DNA from: Chloroflexota bacterium
GTDB lineage: Bacteria; Chloroflexota; Anaerolineae; Anaerolineales; UBA4823
Direction: 5' to 3'
Assembly (NCBI GenBank): GCA_012516075.1
Contig: JAAYXE010000121.1
Span: 1-64,000, forward strand
Length of the DNA stretch: 64,000 nt
In this document: piece by piece, positions 54,313 through 62,700 of the stretch
Numbering within the stretch: position 1 is the stretch's first letter
Layout of the letters: every line of letters starts with the position of its first letter
Made by a program: the position numbers and the translations under genes
Notes under the pieces: generated by a model
What the model was told of the DNA's origin: nothing
The model's input: only the letters and a program-made list of their open reading frames with translations
The model's database searches: none

Positions 54313-55210
54313 TTAAAAAATCTCCTGCACCCTGCGCCAGTGCCATTTGCGCGGCTTGCTGACCCACGGCCTGTGGATTCTGCCCGCTGGCCTGCACGCG
54401 CACCAGCCGCGAACCGTCCACCGCCGCGGCTGCACCCTGCAGGTGGATTTGACCGTCCTGCACGACCGCATACGCGCCCACTGGCAGCGAACACCCGCCC
54501 CCCAGCGCAGCCAGGAATACCCGCTCCGCCAGCACTGCCTGGCGGGTCTGGGAATCATCGATCGCCGCCAGGTAGTTCAGGGTCTGTTCATCGCCGCTGC
54601 GGCACTGCACAGCCAGCGCGCCCTGCCCGGGGGCTGGCAGCATGACCTCCAGCGGCAGCCACTGGCTGATGTGCTCGCTGAGGCCCAGGCGCGTCACCCC
54701 GGCACCAGCCAGCAGGATGGCGTCGAACTGGCCTTCCAGCGCCCTGCGGATGCGCGTGTCCACGTTTCCCCGCAGCGGTTCGACCCGCAAATCCGGCCGG
54801 TATGCGCGGAGCTGCGCAGTTCGCCGCAGGCTGGAAGTGCCTACCAGAGCGCCCGGGGGAAGCTGGTCCAGCGTGAGCCCGTCTTTGCTGATCAGGACGT
54901 CGCGCACATCCGCCCGGCGGGGGATCGCACCGACCGCCAACCCGGGCGGGTCTTCAAATGGCAGGTCTTTCAGCGAGTGCACGGCGGCCTGCACTTTGCC
55001 GGCGAGCAGTTCCGCTTCCAGTTCCTGTGTGAACAGGCCTTTCCCGCCGATCTCGGGCAGCGGCTGGTCCAGGTTGCGGTCGCCCTGCGTGGTGATCACG
55101 ACCTGCCGGCATTCCAGGCCGGGCCAGGCCCGCTGCAGTGCGCTCATCACCCAGTTCGTCTGCCAGCGAGCCAGTTTCGAGGGACGGGTAGCAAAAGTGA
55201 GTGAAGTCAT
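54305..55210 (-). CDS. hemC: Hydroxymethylbilane synthase (porphobilinogen deaminase)
   Basis: HemC polymerises four porphobilinogens. The 301 residues include FATRPSKLARWQTNWV, HSLKDLPFEDPPGLAVGAIPRRADVRD, GTSSLRRTAQLRAYRPDL and RGNVDTRIRR. The cofactor-attachment Cys is in GGGCSLPVGAYA near residue 242. All catalytic segments are present. GGAAGG precedes the ATG. Its upstream neighbour, directly adjacent, is the broken hemA. Confidence 0.95.
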   Translation of the reverse strand: MTSLTFATRPSKLARWQTNWVMSALQRAWPGLECRQVVITTQGDRNLDQPLPEIGGKGLFTQELEAELLAGKVQAAVHSLKDLPFEDPPGLAVGAIPRRADVRDVLISKDGLTLDQLPPGALVGTSSLRRTAQLRAYRPDLRVEPLRGNVDTRIRRALEGQFDAILLAGAGVTRLGLSEHISQWLPLEVMLPAPGQGALAVQCRSGDEQTLNYLAAIDDSQTRQAVLAERVFLAALGGGCSLPVGAYAVVQDGQIHLQGAAAAVDGSRLVRVQASGQNPQAVGQQAAQMALAQGAGDFLNV

Positions 55211-55765
55211 TTACCTTCCTGTCAGCAGAGCTTGATCGCGGTGCGCGCCGATATTATTGTACAGACCGAACAGCCGCCGGGCGGTGGAGATCACTCCCGG
55301 GTCACCTCCCGGTCCGGCTTCTGCGCGCAGCGTGGTCGTGGGCGCGTGCAGCAGCTTTTTCACCATTGCCCGCGTCCGCACTTCCACATGCCGGCGCTCA
55401 TCCTCCACCAGGTCCGGCAGCCGCTGCAGGGACTTCTCCAGCCCGGCCTGGCGGATGGCACTGGCGCGCTGCCGCAGCTCTGCAGTAATGGGTTTCATGT
55501 CCAGGGTGCGCAGATACTCCAGATAATACCGCATTTCTTCATGAATGATGGCGTCAAACCGGAGACTTCCTGCAGGCACCGGCCGAGATAACCGTTCAGC
55601 CGTCCGCTTGACGCAGTGCAGCGCAGCATGAAACAGACCAATGCACACAGGCCCGGCTGCCTGCGCATCCACAGCCGCCTCGAATGCGGCAGTGACCGGC
55701 CCCAGGATCTGGTATTAATCCACCAGGGAATCCAGCCCCATGGCTGAACGAAACAGGTGCTCGAT
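55211..55765 (-). pseudogene. hemA: Glutamyl-tRNA reductase, degenerate
   Basis: The frame reads EHLFRSAMGLDSLVD, a TAA stop (55715-55717), then YQILGPVTAAFEAAVDA and GLFHAALHCVKR, matching the HLFRVxxGLDSxVxGExQILGQV and FxxALxxGKR segments of HemA. About 200 residues of the middle (the NADPH domain) are missing. The frame then resumes in the C-terminal dimerisation domain: LRQRASAIRQAGLEKSLQRL, AMVKKLLHAPTTTLR. The N-terminal catalytic part is also absent. With an internal stop and large deletion it cannot make a working enzyme. It sits just upstream of hemC, the standard place for hemA. Confidence 0.82.
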
Positions 55766-55910
55766 ATCTCCTGGGGCCTTTTCCGGCTCAGCAGGTAACA
55801 TTCGCTCGTTTTGAAAAAGGGATACAGGATCAAAAAGGGCTGGCGGCTGGCAAAGGGATCGATCTCCTCGTTGGAGCACGGCTTCGTGTTTTCCGGCGGC
55901 CGGGTGAAAC
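55763..55910 (-). pseudogene. HemQ/chlorite-dismutase-like fragment
   Basis: A minus-strand frame gives FTRPPENTKPCSNEEIDPFA and then FLILYPFFKTSECYLLSRKR. The second part resembles the conserved YPxxKTxxWYLL segment of HemQ (coproheme decarboxylase). It runs directly into the hemA remnant in another frame, and both ends are missing. The likeness is short, so I am moderately sure. Confidence 0.5.
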
Positions 55911-56162
55911 CTACAGGCTTTCAGTCATCGCCGCCAGGTGACGGTGCAGGCTGGTAGACCCGGCGAAGCGCTCAAAGTAACCGGCCGCCGGGTATGGGTC
56001 ATCCGGCTTCCAGGGCGCTTCACACCAGCATACTTGTACCTTTCAACACCGGCAGACCTGGTAAATATCGACATGGGCTGCAGCCAGGCCTGGTGATACT
56101 GCTGCCGTTATGCGCTGCTCATCCGGGCATGCCGGTCGCTGCAACGAAAAAAGCAAAGTGGT
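55911..56162. other. Degenerate sequence upstream of the hem remnants
   Basis: One minus-strand frame gives WCEAPWKPDDPYPAAGYFER and on to LHRHLAAMTESL, then a stop near 55919. It looks like decayed coding sequence, perhaps of another heme gene, but I cannot name it. No intact gene is present. Confidence 0.4.
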
Positions 56163-56963
56163 TCAGCGCTCGACCAGCAGGCCTTCCAGCCACTGCCGGA
56201 CTTCGGCTGGAGACCCCAGCCGGTAATCGGCCTCTGTCGGACGCGGTTCTCTGGAAACCAGGATCGCTGTGCCGCCGCGTTCGTGAATCACCGCAAAGGC
56301 ATCCTCGTCCTTGTCGTCGTCGCCAATGAAGACCAGCTCCGCCCCCGGCCAGGGGAAGCTGTCCACCAGGTAGCGCACCGTTTCTCCTTTGTTCGCCAGC
56401 TTTGGGCCGATCTCCAGAAACTTATTGCCGCCCAGAATGCGGTATTCGTCCAGCGGCTGGTCTTCAAGGATGTTCACCGCCTGTTCGAGCACTTCGCTGG
56501 CCTCGTCGTCCGCGGCACGGCCGGCGTGGATCCCCAGCGACCAGCCCTTGTCTTCCAGGTAGAAACCTTCGCGCCCCTCCAGCAGCGCCTTCCACTGCGG
56601 TTTGATCTCCTCCAGCAGTGGGCGGATCTCATCATAGCGGGCCTGCTCCACCTGCCGGCCCTCCGGGAGCTGCATTTCGATCCCGTATGTGCCGGCCAGC
56701 AGGATGCCCTCCAGCGGGATCAACTGGATAATATGGCTCAGCCGCCGGCCGCTGACCACGGCGACCCTGATGCGCGGGTCCTTCGACAGCCGCCGCAGCA
56801 GGTCGATCAGCGCCTCGTCGGGCAGGATATCATCCGGAGTCGGGGCAAACTCCGCCAGCGTGCCGTCGTAATCCAGAAACAGGCGGATGCGCTCTGCATC
56901 CTGCAGGCGGTGCAGCAGTTCCCCGGGATCCTTCGTTCCCTGATCTTCCACGTCCTGAATCAT
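56163..56963 (-). CDS. otsB: Trehalose-6-phosphate phosphatase-like HAD enzyme
   Basis: This 266-residue HAD phosphatase of the OtsB type has motif I LFLDYDGTLAEFAP (nucleophile Asp), VAVVSGRRLSHII, the GIEMQLP segment, NKFLEIGPKLANKGETVRYL and motif IV FIGDDDKDEDAF. I start at ATG 56963, which overlaps the stop of the glycosyltransferase gene (ATGA). The operon context suggests it dephosphorylates the product of the GT20 enzyme upstream. Whether that product is trehalose-6-phosphate is not certain. Confidence 0.88.
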   Translation of the reverse strand: MIQDVEDQGTKDPGELLHRLQDAERIRLFLDYDGTLAEFAPTPDDILPDEALIDLLRRLSKDPRIRVAVVSGRRLSHIIQLIPLEGILLAGTYGIEMQLPEGRQVEQARYDEIRPLLEEIKPQWKALLEGREGFYLEDKGWSLGIHAGRAADDEASEVLEQAVNILEDQPLDEYRILGGNKFLEIGPKLANKGETVRYLVDSFPWPGAELVFIGDDDKDEDAFAVIHERGGTAILVSREPRPTEADYRLGSPAEVRQWLEGLLVER

Positions 56964-58225
56964 TTCGCCTGTTCCATGAGCAGCGGCAGAATCTGCATCT
57001 CCAGGATCTTCTGCCACAGGAACTGGCTGCGCGCCCGGCGGCGGAAGCGCACCGTGGGCTGACCGTCGAGCCAGGCGAGCAGCTGGGCGGCCGTATCATC
57101 CACCGGCTGCTCCAGATCCAGCAGGAAGATGTCTTCACCGCCAATTTCCTTCGCCGCCGGTACCGGCGTGGCAGCCACCGGCGTCCCCAGCAGCGCGGCC
57201 TCCACAACCGGCAGGCCGAACCCCTCACGGTGCGAGGGCATCAGCACCAGATCGCAGATCCTGTAGAGTTCACCCACCAGGTCCATCCTGACCAGGTAGG
57301 GCTCATTCGGGTCGGAACCCGACTGAAAGACGAAGTGCATCCAGCCCTGCAGGCCCAGTTCATCCCGCAGGCGGACCAGTTCGTCGAAATATTCCTGGCT
57401 GGCGGCCGCATGCGGGTCTGGCGGGCCGGTGAGCACGATGCTGGCCTTAATGCCCTGACGGTGGATCTCGGCCAGCAGTTCCAGCGCATATTCTACATTC
57501 TTTGCCCGGGTCACGCGCACCGGCATGAGCAGGATCAGTTCGCTGTCCCACAGGCGGATCTTCTGCACCAGTTCCAGCCCTTCGTCCGACAGGCCGAATA
57601 TTTCCCGTGGATCAACCCCGTTGTAGATCACTCGCACGGCCTGCGGCGGCACCTGATACAGCGCACACATTTCATCCCGCCGGGCCTCCGAAACCGCCAC
57701 ATAAGTAATCTCCGGCCGGTAGCTGCGCAGCAGATCCCAGGGGTAGCGGGGGTATACTTTCGAGCGCGAGTTCGGGCTGGTCCAGCTCAGGTCGTGGCAC
57801 CAGGCAGTACAGCCCGGCAGGGCGCCCTCGTCCAGCAGGCGGAAGAGCGCCGCCGTCAGGGCCAGGTTGAAGTGCTTGGTGAGCACGTTATGCACCATCA
57901 CAGCCTGGAAGTTGGCCAGCACAGGGCGCAGGGCCTCGTACAGATCACGGGTCAGGTCTTCGAACCCCCTGGGGATTTCACCGGCGTCCAGCGCGGGGCG
58001 CATCCCGGCCACGCGCGGGTGACTGCTGTCCATCTCGGGGATGATCGTCAGGTCCACACCTGCCGGCAGGGCGGACGCGTCTCCTCTTCCGGCGACCACG
58101 CTCACCTGAACCCCGGCCCCAGCCAGCAGCCCGGCGTGCGCCTGCATCACTGCCTCCACCCCGCCCGTTACCGGTGGAGCGGTGTAGTGCAGGATGGATA
58201 TGCGCAGGTCTTCAGGCCGGCTCAT
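56960..58225 (-). CDS. GT4-family glycosyltransferase
   Basis: This 421-residue GT-B glycosyltransferase has the N-terminal HYTAPPVTGGVEAVMQAHA glycine-rich loop, ITYVAVSEARRDEM and VRVIYNGVDPREIFG. The C-terminal donor site is MPSHREGFGLPVVEAALLGTPVAATPV, the EX7E motif of GT4. The acceptor and donor are unknown. It lies between a GT20 and a phosphatase gene, with ATGA overlaps at both ends, so all three are made together. I start at ATG 58225, inside the upstream stop. Confidence 0.88.
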   Translation of the reverse strand: MSRPEDLRISILHYTAPPVTGGVEAVMQAHAGLLAGAGVQVSVVAGRGDASALPAGVDLTIIPEMDSSHPRVAGMRPALDAGEIPRGFEDLTRDLYEALRPVLANFQAVMVHNVLTKHFNLALTAALFRLLDEGALPGCTAWCHDLSWTSPNSRSKVYPRYPWDLLRSYRPEITYVAVSEARRDEMCALYQVPPQAVRVIYNGVDPREIFGLSDEGLELVQKIRLWDSELILLMPVRVTRAKNVEYALELLAEIHRQGIKASIVLTGPPDPHAAASQEYFDELVRLRDELGLQGWMHFVFQSGSDPNEPYLVRMDLVGELYRICDLVLMPSHREGFGLPVVEAALLGTPVAATPVPAAKEIGGEDIFLLDLEQPVDDTAAQLLAWLDGQPTVRFRRRARSQFLWQKILEMQILPLLMEQAK

Positions 58226-59757
58226 AATCCCAGCTCTGCGAGAGTCTTGAGCTGCCAGCACAGCCACACGCTGATATCTTCCGCTTCCACAGCCCTGCGC
58301 AGGAACTCCGCCCGCTTGCGGCGCTCCTCCGCCGGCATGATCAGCGCCCGGTGCATCGCTTCTGCAGTGGCGTAAATGTCACACGGAGAGATCACCAGCG
58401 CGCCAGGCGCAAGCTGCTGGCGGGCGCCCGTGCGCTCCGACAGGATCACCACCCCGTCCTTCAGGTTCACGGTCGGGCCTTCTTTAGCCACCAGGTTCAT
58501 CCCATCGGCGATCGAGTTCACCAGGAGAATATCGTACAGCTGCATGGCTGCCACCGCGCGGGGGTAGTCTTCGCCGACCAGCACCCGCACCGGCTCCCAG
58601 GTGCTGTCGCCGTGCAATGCGTTCACACGGCCGGCTGCAGCCATGATTTCGTCCAGGTAGTTCTGGTATTCGCCGACCTCCATCCGCGAGGGGACCAGCA
58701 GCGCCAAAAACTGCACCTCCCCGCAGTGCTCCGGATAGAGCTCCAGCATTTCATTCAGCGCTGCGAAGCCGCGCACGATGTTCTTGCTGGGTTCCGTGCG
58801 GTCCACGCGCACAATCAGCTTCCGGTCACCATAACGCTCGATGAAATGCCGGCGGTACTCTGCCACCTCATCGGTTGCAGCCAGTTCGCGCAGCGCCTCG
58901 ACGTCGATAGAGATCGGGAAGTCGCGCACGTGTGTGTCGTGGCCGTGAAAGGTGATCACGCCTTTCGTAAAATTCACTTCGGTGTCCGGTAAATGGGATT
59001 CGCAGGTTCGGATAAAGTTGAGCGCGTCTTCCCGGGTCTGAAATCCGAGCAGGTCGTTGGAGCACAGGCCCTGCAGGATCGCCTGGCGCATGGCCGGCGG
59101 GACCATACCCCAGTCCTCCGACCCCGGCCAGGGGATGTGCACAAAATGGGTCAGGGTGTAAGGTTTTCTTTCGCCCAGTGTCTCGCGAATGAAGCGCGGC
59201 ACCAGGTAGAGGTGATAATCCTGCAGCATCACCAGCGGCGGTTTATCTGCCGCTTCAATCTGGCGCACAATCGCCTCTGCGAACAGGCGGTTTACTTTGA
59301 CATACCCCTCGTGCCAGGCCTTCCAGGTCCGGGCGTCGAAGGTCGGCGTACGCACAAAATCCCACATAGAGTGCTGCAGGAACCACAGCAGTGGGTTCGC
59401 AATGACGTTGTAGTAGTCTGTGTAACTCTCCTCATCCGGAGAGACAAAGCTGACCAGGATCTCCCCCTCGTCGTTTTCCAGGGGGATTATCCCCTCGCGC
59501 CACTGGCGGTCTTCTTCGGTGATCGAGCAGCCGATCCAGCGCGCATTCACATAGCGCGCCAGGCCGAGCAGCGCGGTCACCAGGCCGCCTCCGCCGCGCT
59601 GGAACTCGATCTCTCCGTCCTCATTTTTCACCAGGGTAACCGGGGCGCGATTGGCGGCAATAATCAGCGTCCGGTTTTTCAACACTTCAGACTGCAGTGT
59701 CTCACATTCATCGATTTTAAAGATCTGAGGAAATTCTTCCCAAACCGCTTCCGTCAT
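58222..59757 (-). CDS. GT20-family glycosyltransferase, trehalose-6-phosphate synthase-like
   Basis: This 511-residue GT20 enzyme is related to OtsA. It has the N-terminal IIAANRAPVTL and RGGGGLVTALLGLA, the HDYHL-equivalent LQDYHLYLVPRFIRE, and FVHIPWPGSEDW. The donor-site RVDRTEPSKNIVRGFAAL departs from the OtsA form (VDRLDYSKG). NSIADGMNLVAKEGP and ERTGARQQL are conserved. The RTxPSKN variant recalls a GT20 subgroup that includes the pseudo-glycosyltransferase VldE, so donor and acceptor are open. It is followed by a GT4 and a TPP-like gene, and preceded by a GH63-like gene. Confidence 0.87.
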   Translation of the reverse strand: MTEAVWEEFPQIFKIDECETLQSEVLKNRTLIIAANRAPVTLVKNEDGEIEFQRGGGGLVTALLGLARYVNARWIGCSITEEDRQWREGIIPLENDEGEILVSFVSPDEESYTDYYNVIANPLLWFLQHSMWDFVRTPTFDARTWKAWHEGYVKVNRLFAEAIVRQIEAADKPPLVMLQDYHLYLVPRFIRETLGERKPYTLTHFVHIPWPGSEDWGMVPPAMRQAILQGLCSNDLLGFQTREDALNFIRTCESHLPDTEVNFTKGVITFHGHDTHVRDFPISIDVEALRELAATDEVAEYRRHFIERYGDRKLIVRVDRTEPSKNIVRGFAALNEMLELYPEHCGEVQFLALLVPSRMEVGEYQNYLDEIMAAAGRVNALHGDSTWEPVRVLVGEDYPRAVAAMQLYDILLVNSIADGMNLVAKEGPTVNLKDGVVILSERTGARQQLAPGALVISPCDIYATAEAMHRALIMPAEERRKRAEFLRRAVEAEDISVWLCWQLKTLAELGL

Positions 59758-59778
59758 GGATTTGCCCCTCTTCCGGCT

Positions 59779-61581
59779 TCATGAGCCGGGATTGATATTG
59801 ATTAGATCCAGCTGCTCCCCGGCTGCCAGCTCACGGCTCTCCTGAATGGCCAGGTCGATAAACACCGCGGCTGTCCAGCCAAAGATCTCGGCGGCGGTGC
59901 CCGGAATTTCGCCGGTTTGAGAATCATAATACTCCGCGATCTGGCGGTGGCGGTTGATCAGTTCCAGCGTGCTCTTTCGCAGCTCGCGCGCCAGATCCGG
60001 CCTGTCCACTTTTTGCAGCGCTTCGATAAAGAAGTAGTTTACATTGGCCCACACCGGCCCGCGCCACATAACATCCGGGCTGTAATGCGGGTCGTTATAG
60101 GCCACCGACGGCAGGCGGTACTCGCCCCAGAAGCGATCAGGATCGGTCAGTGTTTGCACCAGCCGCTCGTTCATCGCCCCGGGAAGCTGCCCGGTCCATA
60201 GAGGATACAGGTTGAACGGCGTCACCACCCGCACCGGTTTGTCATCCCGCATCACCCAGAACAGCCCGCTTTCCTCATCCCACAGGTCCTTGATCATGCG
60301 CCGCACCAGCGCGGTCGACCGCCGCCTCCACATTGCCGCTTCATCGCGCATCCCCAGCAGGTCTGCGATCGTAGAGAGCGACTGCATCTGGATGCACAGA
60401 TAGGTGTTGATATCCGGCGCTTCGACCGGCATCCCGTAATCCCACATCGGGCTGTCGTCCAGCCCCGAAGAATAGGGATGGTTGTACTGCACAATCCCAT
60501 CGCCATCATCGTCGTTAAACGTAAACCACCAGGCATTCAGGCGCGCCAGGGGAACGTAGATCTCGCGCAGGAAATCGAAATCAGGGTCCGCCTCGTGCAG
60601 CTTGAGCGCCGCCCAGGCAAAGGTCGGCGGTTTGGTCACTTCGCCTGCGATCGGATGGTCGATGGTGGCAACGATGCCTTCATCATAGATCGCATCGGGG
60701 ACCATGCCATTAACGAACTGGTGCGCCAGCATGGCCCGGATCTGGTTGCGCGCCAGCTCGGCGTCGATATGCCGGTAGGCCAGGGCGTGCAGTGCACTGT
60801 CCCACGCCCACAGCCCGACATATTTGATCTTCGAAGGCATCATCGCTTCAAAGGTCAGGTTCCCCTGCGGGCTGAGCAGGTTATTGGCCATCACCCACCA
60901 GGAATAAGCGTACAGCTTCTGGTAGCGTTCATTCACCGCAGGGACGCGCTCGAACCACGAGCGCCAGCGGCTGCTGGAGGCTTCAGCCGCTTTCGAAAAC
61001 GGCACCACACTCTCCAGGAAGTCATTATCGGGGTAGATCTTCAGTGCAATGGCGGCGTCCTCCCCCGCGTCGACGATGATCACAACCCGGTAGCCACCAT
61101 CCTCCGGGATAATGCGGTTTCGCACCACCGGAGCGTTGCTCAGATAGTCCAGGTTGCGCACCGCCTTGAAAGTGCCCCCCATTTCTCCCGCCAGGAAGTA
61201 CTGCGGAGAGACGTGAAAGCGCAGACCGCAGCGCTGACCGGCCGGCAGTCCGAAGGAGATTGTGCGCCGGTCCTGGAAGACCAGTTGAAAATCTCCGATC
61301 CGGGTATGAAAGACCAGCCGGTCCGGTGAGCTCTCTACATCGAAAGGCAGCGACTCCCCTTCACCATCGACCAGGCACATATCGTGGATGTAGGGCGGGC
61401 GCCTCAGGTAAGCCTCGATATCCGCTTCCAGCGTGGTAAGGCGCTCCGCCAGCTTGATCTGCAGCGAGCACGCCCCGCCAGACTGCCAGACCAGCAGGCG
61501 GGATCCCCGGTCGCTGAAAGGAATGTGCGTAATATCGATATGGTTGTGCAGCAGGTCGAGGGAGGGGGCAGCGAGTTCCAC
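59779..61581 (-). CDS. GH63-like (alpha/alpha)6-barrel glycosidase
   Basis: This is a 600-residue protein. A beta-rich N-terminal domain (about 1-190) is followed by an (alpha/alpha)6 barrel with YVGLWAWDSALHALAYRHID, NGMVPDAIYDEG, HPYSSGLDDSPMWDYG (likely catalytic Asp) and MWRGPVWANVNYFFIEAL. AAEIFGWTAAVFIDLA closes the barrel. This fits GH63 and related trehalase or mannosylglycerate-hydrolase-like enzymes. The substrate may be the glycoside made by the downstream glycosyltransferases. The start is GTG, with AAGGAGG inside the end of the upstream gene. Confidence 0.82.
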   Translation of the reverse strand: MELAAPSLDLLHNHIDITHIPFSDRGSRLLVWQSGGACSLQIKLAERLTTLEADIEAYLRRPPYIHDMCLVDGEGESLPFDVESSPDRLVFHTRIGDFQLVFQDRRTISFGLPAGQRCGLRFHVSPQYFLAGEMGGTFKAVRNLDYLSNAPVVRNRIIPEDGGYRVVIIVDAGEDAAIALKIYPDNDFLESVVPFSKAAEASSSRWRSWFERVPAVNERYQKLYAYSWWVMANNLLSPQGNLTFEAMMPSKIKYVGLWAWDSALHALAYRHIDAELARNQIRAMLAHQFVNGMVPDAIYDEGIVATIDHPIAGEVTKPPTFAWAALKLHEADPDFDFLREIYVPLARLNAWWFTFNDDDGDGIVQYNHPYSSGLDDSPMWDYGMPVEAPDINTYLCIQMQSLSTIADLLGMRDEAAMWRRRSTALVRRMIKDLWDEESGLFWVMRDDKPVRVVTPFNLYPLWTGQLPGAMNERLVQTLTDPDRFWGEYRLPSVAYNDPHYSPDVMWRGPVWANVNYFFIEALQKVDRPDLARELRKSTLELINRHRQIAEYYDSQTGEIPGTAAEIFGWTAAVFIDLAIQESRELAAGEQLDLININPGS

Positions 61582-61584
61582 GGG

Positions 61585-62280
61585 CTAAGAATCCTCCTTC
61601 CGCGGCTGGTTCTTGCGATAGTGGTCGTAAATACGGGTCTCGAAGTTCTGGTCGATGGGCGTGTCCGGATCCAGCGCCGGGCTGTTGGCGATCGTTTCTT
61701 TTTTCAGGTCGATTTCCACCTCGGCGTCCTCCTGGTCGATCTCCGTGATCCAGGAGGGTGAGACCACCACCTGTCGCGAGCTCGTCCAGCCTCCCGTGTC
61801 GACGACGAGATAAAGCACGTTCCAGGCGCTGTCTTCGACGATAAAATCGTCGATGCGCCCGATATCGCCGTCGCGCGCCTCGATCCTGTAGCTGGTCAGC
61901 TCGCTGCTGCTGATCACCGCCCGGGGGTTTGCATCTTCACCGGTCAGGTCTTCCCCAATCTGGTCGCCCAGCTCGAGCAGCGGGATCGCCGTAAGGTTTT
62001 CCACCCCGATCGCCCCGGAGGAGGCCTCACCCGGCGGCGCCTGCTTCGACAGCTCGTCCCGCCGGCGGTTGACCGGGATCACCCGGCTGTCATGGTCCGG
62101 CTGCCCCAGGTCGTCCAGGGCGATGAACACGCGCCGGCCCTCCAGCCAATCCCCAGTGTCGACCGCCAGGAAGCGCACCGCCCAGTCCCGTTCGTCAATA
62201 TAAAAAGCCGAGACAGCGCCGACCGGGCCATCCACAGCCTGCAGTACATAGCCTTGCAGCTCTTTTAAACGTTTCAGCAC
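61585..62280 (-). CDS. Protein with two PRC-barrel domains
   Basis: This 231-residue protein has two PRC-barrel-like units. The first is at about 1-75 (LQGYVLQAVDGPVGAVSAFYID and RFLAVDTGDWLEGRRV); the second is at about 120-200 (YRIEARDGDIGRIDDFIVED and YLVVDTGGWTSSRQVVVSP). PRC-barrels occur in RimM and photosystem H-subunits; stand-alone double forms in bacteria are uncharacterised and often stress-linked. The start is GTG 62280, with GGAGG 6 bases upstream; longer frames lack a site. It leads the operon, 3 bases before the GH63-like gene. Confidence 0.85.
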   Translation of the reverse strand: MLKRLKELQGYVLQAVDGPVGAVSAFYIDERDWAVRFLAVDTGDWLEGRRVFIALDDLGQPDHDSRVIPVNRRRDELSKQAPPGEASSGAIGVENLTAIPLLELGDQIGEDLTGEDANPRAVISSSELTSYRIEARDGDIGRIDDFIVEDSAWNVLYLVVDTGGWTSSRQVVVSPSWITEIDQEDAEVEIDLKKETIANSPALDPDTPIDQNFETRIYDHYRKNQPRKEDS

Positions 62281-62700
62281 TTTACACCTCCGGAACCTAC
62301 CACCGGTCAAATTACCCCCTCTGGCTGGTTTTCATTCTAGCATGCCTCAAAACCAGCGTCAACGAAGGCAGGTGATTCTTACTGCAGCGCAGCTGGCATC
62401 CGGGGCAGCCAGGCAGCCGGTTCAGTGATGATGTGCTTTGCATGCCCTGCTGGATCGAAATCTTCAGCCCCTGTGCTTTTGCATCCATTTGATTTCCAGC
62501 AAGATTATATGCTGCAAAGGCACGGCTTTGCGGTGAGACCCGGTATTTTTCCCTGTTTGGCGGTCCAGGTGTCTCCACTGCTGCCCTCTGCGCCTCGTGC
62601 CCCCTGACGAGCGAAGAAAGCATCTCCGATCACCCTTCCTTGACGCTGTATCACAGCGAAATTACAATCGTACCGTTATCCATCCTCTTAAGGAGATGCA
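62281..62700. other. 420-base divergent intergenic region
   Basis: This region lies between the PRC-barrel gene (minus) and the permease gene (plus). A good promoter for the permease lies at 62640-62668. For the minus operon I see no clear promoter. Small frames here show no family likeness. Confidence 0.6.
62640..62668 (+). promoter_or_regulatory. Sigma-70-type promoter for the permease gene
   Basis: TTGACG (62640-62645), a 17-base spacer and TACAAT (62663-62668) are close to consensus. The permease ATG is 33 bases further on. Confidence 0.78.

Noticed and set aside
56960-58225. GT4 gene considered as mycothiol MshA partner of the MshC-like ligase
   Set aside because: It is 53 kb away and embedded in a trehalose-type operon, and no mshB or mshD is present.
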